A stretch of DNA of 54,086 nt from Willaertia magna (taxonomy: Eukaryota; Heterolobosea; Eutetramitea; Acrasida; Naegleriidae): NCBI GenBank assembly GCA_902984215.1, contig CADWAF010000031.1:1-54086 (forward strand), read 5' to 3'. The number at the start of each line of letters is the position of its first letter. Positions within the stretch are counted from its first letter, which is position 1. This document shows positions 48,767 to 54,086 of this stretch, in pieces. A program made the position numbers and the translations under genes. A model generated the notes under the pieces. It was not told where the DNA came from and ran no database searches. It saw nothing but the letters and a program-made list of their open reading frames with translations.

Positions 48767-50317
48767 TTATTTTGTGTGCTTTTTCTTTGCATTTACCGTT
48801 TTTTCTCTTGCTTTTTCTTCTTCACTTTCTTTGAATTCTTTTCCTTTATCAGATAAGAAGGAGAGTAAAGTTTCTTGGAATTGTTTTATACCAGTTAATT
48901 TTTTTGAACTAATCATTAAAATTTCTTCGACTGTATAATTAAATGGATTTTGTTTAATTTGTGTATTTATCAATTCATATCGTTTTGCAATCTCATCAGA
49001 AAATAATAAATCTACTTTTGTTAAAACTATTTGATTCTTTATCTTATTTCTAAAAAAAGGTATATTTTAAATTATATTTCACATTATTATTGTAATAACT
49101 TACTGATTTAAAAATGTTAGAAAAGTATAATCAGATTGTTTTAATCCATGTCTTACATCAACTAATACAAAAACTCTTTTTAAATTAGTAGCATTTACAA
49201 GATAATCCTTAATTCTTTGTTGCCATAGTTCTCTAGTTTCTTCATCAGCAAAAGCAAATCCATATCCAGGTAAATCAATAACATTCATTACATGACCTAA
49301 TCTAAATAAAGTAACATCTTGCGTTTCACCAGGTTTACTACTTACAACAGCCTTACCACCAACCCCTTTCTTAGTAACTAATGCATTAATTAAACTACTT
49401 TTACCAACATTTGATCTACCAGCAAATGCAACCTTAGGTAAATTATTATTACCAATCTCTTCTTCTTCTTCTTTCTCTAACTTTATAAAATTCTTAGAAG
49501 TAAATAATTTTGGATAAAATTCATTTAATTCAATTTTCTTTTCCTTTTCACCAACTCTACGTTTTCCAGCTTTTAATTTTTCAACTTTTAAAACAATATT
49601 TGATTTAGGTTCATTTTCCAAAACTTTAATTGTTTTTTCGGTTTCTAGTTTTGTGCTTAATAAAATTTCTTTTTCTTGTTTTTCAATTTGTTTTTTTTCT
49701 GCTTGTTTTTTCCAATTTGTAATTCTTTGATAATCTAACATTTTCTTTTCAAGTTTGGAAAGTTTTCTTTCTTCATTTGTTTGTTGATTTTTCTTTTGTT
49801 CAGATTTGTGTTGTAAACTTGGTGATGAAGAGTGGTGGTTATTATTGTTGACCTTTTGGGAATTCTTTTTTGTAGTGGTGGTTGGTGTTGTCTTTAAAGA
49901 TTGATTAGAAGATGATTTAAAGGAAGACGCTTGTTGTTTTCTTTCTTTTTGTTGATTTATATTTTTAAAAGATAATGATTGAAAGGAAGATTGTTTAGAA
50001 AATGGTTTCTTTGAATTCTTTTTTGCAAAAGAAGATGCTTTTGAATTTCCCAATTTTTTGTTATTATCCGATAATTTATTGTTTTTATTATTATTTAGTT
50101 TATTATTTAGTTTATTATGTGTTAAAGAAGTGGTATAATTTCTACTAGTAGTTATATTAAAAAAAGATAAAAAAATATTTTGTTTCAAAAGAGGATTTAA
50201 AGTATTAATGAGAGGGGTGGTATTAACACAGTTCGTTAATAAACATTTATTTATACCACTACATCGGAAACTATTTGTGTGAAAAATTCCTTTTAATTTG
50301 TTAACTGTCGAAGTCAT
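48767..50317 (-). CDS. GTPBP8: EngB/YihA-type GTPase, probably mitochondrial (GTPBP8-like)
   Basis: Bacterial EngB is a GTPase needed for large-subunit ribosome assembly; the eukaryotic form acts in mitochondria. Exons 50317-49104 and 49049-48767 join across a 54-nt GTAAGT intron, giving 498 aa. Residues 1-300 are a basic, Ser/Asn/Lys-rich extension. G motifs follow: G1 AGRSNVGKSSLINAL, G2 SSKPGETQDV, G3 DLPGYGFA, then on exon 2 G4 LTKVD and G5 ISSKKLTG. The NVGKSSLIN and PGxTQ pattern is EngB-specific. The N-terminus from the chosen ATG (MTSTVNKLKGIFHTNSFRC) could serve as a presequence. The frame is open further upstream without an ATG, so an extra 5' exon is possible. Confidence 0.87.
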
Positions 50318-51232
50318 TTTTTTTATCTGAACGAGGATGAAGAAGTAATTACGATTAGAGCGTACAGTGGTTGGAAATATAGTACATGATCTTTGATCCC
50401 AAACTTTATAATTGTCTGGTCTACGTCCTTCCCGACGTGATAATAACCTTCTGCAATTAACCAAAACAATTCTTCTCTTTCCAAACTTTCACAAATTATT
50501 ACAATAAGAATACTAATGGTTTTACATATATATCTTTACAATATTAAAATAGGTCACTCCAAGGGTTTCAGTGTACCAGCCCTTGCTCCTTCTAGTTTTG
50601 CTTTTCGCAGATGCAAAAATAAATAAAGACTGAATTACAAAATGTCGCTGAGAAATTCCAATTTCCAAACACCCAAAACTTGAAATTTTCCTTTGGAAAA
50701 AGTTTTGTAAAAAAAAATTCATGTTGAATTTCTTCTTGTGAAATTTGTGTTCTCGTTTCTCGAAAAGGAATTACGAAAAATAAAAAAGTATTATTTCACA
50801 GTAAAAACATTTTCACGGGATTACAAAAAAATATTCATTATTTTTTTTCTCTTTACAGTGGAATATTCGCTGTAAAAATGCAAAGGCCAAAGAGCAAGCG
50901 CCAAAAAATTTTTTCACTAGTGGCCTAAAATTAATATCCTAGAGATATAACAAATAAAGAATCATTATCACAAATTTTCAATATTTAAATTTTGTAATTT
51001 AAATAAATAGTTTAGTAAATGTTCAAATAAAAAAAATTTATATTTTTAACAATATTTTTGAATACATTATTATCATTTAAAATTAAATTACTATAATGAT
51101 ATTTAGAAATTTGAGCCAAATTAATAAAATCAATAACATTCCTTAGTAAAAAAAATTTAAGATAAACTCTTAAGATTTTAGAAATTTTAAGAACAGAAAT
51201 AACATGTTTATTTACAATATTTATTTTGCACC
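50318..51232. other. long intergenic region upstream of GTPBP8
   Basis: These 915 bp contain no gene I can support. There is a possible 5' exon of the GTPBP8 gene (ATG at 50722, minus; a splice to the AG before 50452 would keep frame), a TTTGGCGC octamer at 50898-50905, and a 7-bp stem with an 11-nt loop at 50852-50876 (TTTACAG/CTGTAAA). From 50990 on the sequence is very A+T-rich and empty. Confidence 0.4.
50898..50905 (-). promoter_or_regulatory. E2F-like TTTGGCGC octamer
   Basis: The minus strand reads AATTTTTTGGCGCTTG around this site. It lies upstream of the minus-strand GTPBP8 gene, about 580 bp from its assigned ATG or 176 bp from a possible upstream exon. It matches TTTSSCGC. Confidence 0.3.
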
Positions 51233-51658
51233 TTAATGAAATACTTTCTTGTTACAGTAAGGACATGTGACTTCGTGAAAAAGCATAACGTTTAATGCAT
51301 TCTTTTGCTTTTGGTCAATGAACTCGTTTTTGTAAACAATGTCTTCTTTTTTTGCCTCATTCAATTCATTCTTTAAATTATTTATTACTCGATGGCTTTC
51401 TTCTAAATTAACTTCTAGTTCTTCAATCGTTTGTTCAAATTCTTCTCTAAGTTCTTTCACATCTTGTTCAAACTTTTTTCTAAGGTCAACACATCGTCTT
51501 TTGTATTTTTCTATTAGTTCTTGTTGATCATTTAATTGATTGCTCATCCTATAGACAATTTGATTGGAGGTGGTCCATTTTGCGTGGCGATAATCTCTAA
51601 CCACTATGACGTCTGCTTCTTGGGGTTGACAAATCTCTAAACTAGGAGTTCCAGACAT
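51233..51658 (-). CDS. small coiled-coil protein with C-terminal CxxC
   Basis: From the ATG at 51658 the product is 141 aa; a further in-frame ATG at 51715 would add 19 residues but leaves one base to the start of the divergent gene. A short N-terminal globular part (RDYRHAKWTTSNQIVYRMS) precedes an almost continuous coiled coil of about 75 residues (QELIEKYKRRCVDLRKKFEQ onward). The protein ends TCPYCNKKVFH, a single CxxC plus a terminal His, which could form a zinc site within a dimer. I do not recognise a family. Coiled-coil proteins with a small zinc end often act as adaptors, but no role is assigned. Confidence 0.65.
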   Translation of the reverse strand: MSGTPSLEICQPQEADVIVVRDYRHAKWTTSNQIVYRMSNQLNDQQELIEKYKRRCVDLRKKFEQDVKELREEFEQTIEELEVNLEESHRVINNLKNELNEAKKEDIVYKNEFIDQKQKNALNVMLFHEVTCPYCNKKVFH

Positions 51659-51716
51659 ATTTTTTTTAGTTGTTTGAAGTTCAATTTGTAAAAAAAAATT
51701 ATTTAACGGCGCCATA

Positions 51717-52892
51717 ATGGGTCAATATGAAAATATATTTTGTAAAAGATTTATGTATTTATTACAACAATCAATTAAATTTAAATGTTCAATTTTAATA
51801 AATTATTTATCAGAATATCATTTTTGTAAAGAATTTCAATATTTATTTACGGAAATATTTATAAATGAAAATTATAACATTACAATGATTGAAATGGAAG
51901 AAAAATTTAAAGAATTTAAAGATTACAATAAGAAAAAGAATTTACAGTTTATTTTTGAGTTATTAAAAGATATTAAAAGTAAACTTGGTTTACAAAATTA
52001 TATTTATGAAAAATTTGTGTCTAAATTTATTTTATTTATTGATCCAATTGTTTATTCTCTTTTAATTAATTATTCACATGACACTAATTTTAGAGATAAA
52101 ACTTTACAAAATATTTTACAATTATTACAAAAATTTAATTTAACAATATCACTTCATAATTTATTAAAATGTTGTGAACAAAATTTATTTAATATCTCTA
52201 AAGAATTTTTTGAATATTCTTTAACGAAAGATAAATTATATAAAGATAATAATGATTATGGTATAATTAGTTCAATTATTATAACTATTATGAATAATAA
52301 AGAAGATGACGTTGTTAAAAAAGATTACAATGAATTTTATGAAAAATTAAAATATTTAATGGATTTAGTAATTACAGAAAAGTGTGATAGAAATAAATTA
52401 ATTTGGTGTTTACAAAGTTTTATTTATGAAAAATTAAATAATTTATTAATTTGTAAAGAAGATTCAAGTAAAGAAATTTATAATTTATTTAAAAGTTTAC
52501 AATTTTTTAAAAAAGATATAAAATTACCAATTACTAATAGTTTTTTTAGTTTACAGTTTAATTTAGAAAATTTTAAATATTTAATTAATTTAAATATAAT
52601 TTCAAAAGATGATTTATTAACATTATTTCATAAATATTTTGTTTCAGTTAATTCTTTTCGTTTAATTATTGATAAAGAGTTTACAAAAAATAAAATTAAA
52701 TTATATTTAAATTATTTTATTAATGAATTAAATTTTGATATTTATTCAAAAGATAAATTTGGAAGTAATATAATATTTAGTGCTTTAAATAATTGTAATT
52801 TTTATACAATTATAGGACCAATAAAAGAATATTGTAATTTACAACAAATTGATTACAATAAAATCTTTTTTATAGTTATCGAATGGAATTGA
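51717..52892 (+). CDS. unrecognised Lys/Asn/Ile-rich helical protein, possibly ankyrin-like C-terminus
   Basis: The 391-aa single-exon protein is built of helices with many Leu/Ile/Phe and Lys/Asn residues; codon third positions are nearly all A or T. The last 60 residues (INELNFDIYSKDKFGSNIIF, then ALNNCNFYTII) have the spacing of a degenerate ankyrin repeat (D-x-x-G-x-N/T-x-x-x-x-A). No catalytic motif, signal peptide or membrane segment is visible. An alternative start is Met12. The gene resembles lineage-specific, rapidly evolving protein families of amoebae rather than housekeeping genes. It lies next to RCC1-like debris. Confidence 0.55.
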   Translation: MGQYENIFCKRFMYLLQQSIKFKCSILINYLSEYHFCKEFQYLFTEIFINENYNITMIEMEEKFKEFKDYNKKKNLQFIFELLKDIKSKLGLQNYIYEKFVSKFILFIDPIVYSLLINYSHDTNFRDKTLQNILQLLQKFNLTISLHNLLKCCEQNLFNISKEFFEYSLTKDKLYKDNNDYGIISSIIITIMNNKEDDVVKKDYNEFYEKLKYLMDLVITEKCDRNKLIWCLQSFIYEKLNNLLICKEDSSKEIYNLFKSLQFFKKDIKLPITNSFFSLQFNLENFKYLINLNIISKDDLLTLFHKYFVSVNSFRLIIDKEFTKNKIKLYLNYFINELNFDIYSKDKFGSNIIFSALNNCNFYTIIGPIKEYCNLQQIDYNKIFFIVIEWN

Positions 52893-52974
52893 ATCATTTA
52901 AACCGAATACTGATTATTGTGAATAACAATTATTGTAAGAATTTTAAAATTATTTTAAAATTAATATAACAACA

Positions 52975-53330
52975 ATACCTTTTCTTCCGCTGTAAGATGC
53001 AATTAATGACGGTGTGGAATTGATTTCAATATTATAATTATTTGTTGTTGACATTATTTTTATGATTCTGCTTGCTTTAAATTTTTTTAAATTTTTTTTA
53101 TTTTGGGCGCCCAGTGACTTAAAATTTACAACGTGGAATAAAAGTATTCCATTTTTCTTTGTAAAACTTGTAATAATATCACCAAGAGACCAGAGATATA
53201 TGAATTTGGTTTCTGTTCTTAAAGGATTTATTCCAAGTTGACCAAATTTATTGTAACCAGTAGAATATGCTTTCCCGTTTTCTAACAAAACAATAAAATC
53301 AACAAAATCCTTCCTTCATGTCAATAATTT
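52975..53330 (-). pseudogene. degraded RCC1-like repeat gene fragment
   Basis: Read on the minus strand, 53287-53220 encodes LENGKAYSTGYNKFGQLGIN, a good RCC1 repeat (seven-bladed propeller family). Just before it, IIDMKEGF followed by DFIVLL continues the typical repeat start, but the two halves are in different frames, broken near 53300-53310. After the repeat, SLGDIITSF is still RCC1-like, then the similarity fades. There is no proper start, and the remaining repeats are missing. Best read as a frameshifted, truncated remnant; a sequencing error plus distant exons is the alternative. Confidence 0.5.
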
Positions 53331-53373
53331 TACTTTGTTAAAAATATCTAAAGAATAAATTACGGTACCATAA

Positions 53374-53511
53374 GTTCTAAGTGATTTATCTAATTTCAAC
53401 TTTACAACATATTATCCAACAACAGGTTCTAATAGTGATAATAGTAATATTTTAATAACTACAATGAAAAAGAAGCTATCAGCTACAACTTCAACGACTA
53501 CTACAAGATAA
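53374..53511 (+). other. orphan coding-like fragment (plus strand)
   Basis: An open frame ending at a TAA (53509-53511) reads LSDLSNFNFTTYYPTTGSNS and ends with KKKLSATTSTTTTR, which has the composition of a Naegleria-type protein tail. It lacks an ATG near its start; upstream frames are closed by stops. It is either a last exon of an unrecognised gene or further debris. Confidence 0.3.
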
Positions 53512-53519
53512 TAAAATAT

Positions 53520-54086
53520 TTAAAATTTTATATTTTCACGTTGTTTAGAAAGTTTCACGTCAATAGAAACTACAGAATAATATTCACCCAAAATACTATT
53601 CATCTCTTCAATTGTATCACAATCCAATATCTCTGTAATAACGGACATTATTCTATTACAAATAACTGTATCACTTGGCATTAACGTTACGTGATTAGCA
53701 ATTTTCTCTAAAGCATCATTTAAATCTAAAATAAATTGTTCCTTTTCTTCTTCTTTAATTTCTTCTTTAAGAACATTAAAGACACTTTCAAATTCTAAAT
53801 ATTTTTGAATTTCTTTCCTTCTTTCCAATTCATACTATTTTTGTAAAGTATTTAAAAATTATAAAAATAATTATAAACTTACCATCCATTCATCTGAATC
53901 AATCGTACTTTCCTTAATTAATTCATAAACAATTTTAATTTCTTCTTCAATTTTAATTTTATCTACTGGTCTAGCAATAAAAAAGTTTTCAATTAAAGAG
54001 GATTCATCAAAAACAATCTTTAAATTTAAAACTTGCGCTAAATATGATAATTTTCTTGCCACATCTTTAACTTCACCAACTACTGC
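53520..54086 (-). CDS. partial helical protein, 5' end beyond window
   Basis: Two exons are visible: from the window edge 54086 to 53883, and 53834-53520, joined in phase 0 across a 48-nt GTAAGT intron. The visible 172 residues are helical and acidic: VARKLSYLAQVLNLKIVFDE, then a Glu/Lys-rich middle (VLKEEIKEEEKEQFILDLND) and an ending KLSKQRENIKF. No domain is recognised. The frame is open to the window edge (GCA GTA GTT GGT), so the N-terminus is missing rather than absent. Confidence 0.65.

Noticed and set aside
50522..50722. 66-codon minus-strand ORF as an independent gene
   Set aside because: No recognisable domain; if real it is more likely a 5' exon of the GTPBP8 gene.

Overview
This window is nuclear DNA of a free-living protist, most likely a heterolobosean amoeboflagellate of the Naegleria type. 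The DNA is strongly A+T-rich and gene-dense. I place about 34 protein-coding genes in 54 kb. Introns are few and very short: those I could place are about 40-61 nt, with GTAAGT/GTATGT-like donors and TAG/AAG acceptors. Proteins carry Asn-, Gln- and His-rich stretches. The gene set is clearly eukaryotic (NELF-C/D, CHFR, ARL3, syntaxin, Tom40, EMC5, TMEM120), with a few bacterial-looking families (CtlX-type amidinohydrolase, DUF4386, FNT transporter). The genus is inferred from this style, not proven. I saw no tRNA, rRNA, CRISPR array or intact mobile element.

Layout. 0-5.2 kb: FNT transporter with a His-rich tail, dolichyldiphosphatase, mitochondrial intermediate peptidase. 5.2-12.5 kb: a giant acidic/coiled-coil protein with a CEP350/TRM-like C-terminus, convergent with NELF-C/D. 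13-21 kb: PH-domain protein, RNase P subunit RPP30, VPS55, PTRHD1, Tom40, an N-terminal-motor kinesin, and a CtlX-like hydrolase. 21.6-30.2 kb: organellar-type RNB exoribonuclease, TMEM120, a Zn2Cys6 transcription factor, and a divergent EF-hand type II NADH dehydrogenase whose 5' end collides with it. 30.2-35.5 kb: CHFR-like FHA/RING/PBZ ligase, ARL3, RRM protein, EMC5, fatty-acid/sterol hydroxylase. 35.5-45.5 kb: CoA-dependent acyltransferase, F-box/LRR protein, DUF4386 membrane protein, RluA-type pseudouridine synthase, hotdog thioesterase, syntaxin, RIO1 kinase. 45.5-54.1 kb: a tiny secreted protein, a candidate Ig-fold transcription factor, a GTPBP8/EngB GTPase, a coiled-coil CxxC protein, an unrecognised Lys/Asn/Ile-rich protein, RCC1-like debris, and a gene cut by the window edge.

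Organisation. Genes are not in operons. They form alternating divergent pairs (sharing promoters of roughly 60-600 bp) and convergent pairs (stop codons often only 6-40 bp apart), so 3' UTRs must overlap. Functional themes recur without obvious co-regulation: mitochondrion (MIP, Tom40, NDH2, RNB exonuclease, GTPBP8), membrane traffic and ER (VPS55, EMC5, syntaxin, dolichyldiphosphatase), and microtubule/cell cycle (kinesin, CHFR, ARL3, the CEP350-like protein). A recurring TTTGGCG(C/G) element, like an E2F site, lies in several of the intergenic regions.

Limits. All names come from reading motifs and family resemblance by eye. Splice sites are inferred from frame continuity, without transcript data.
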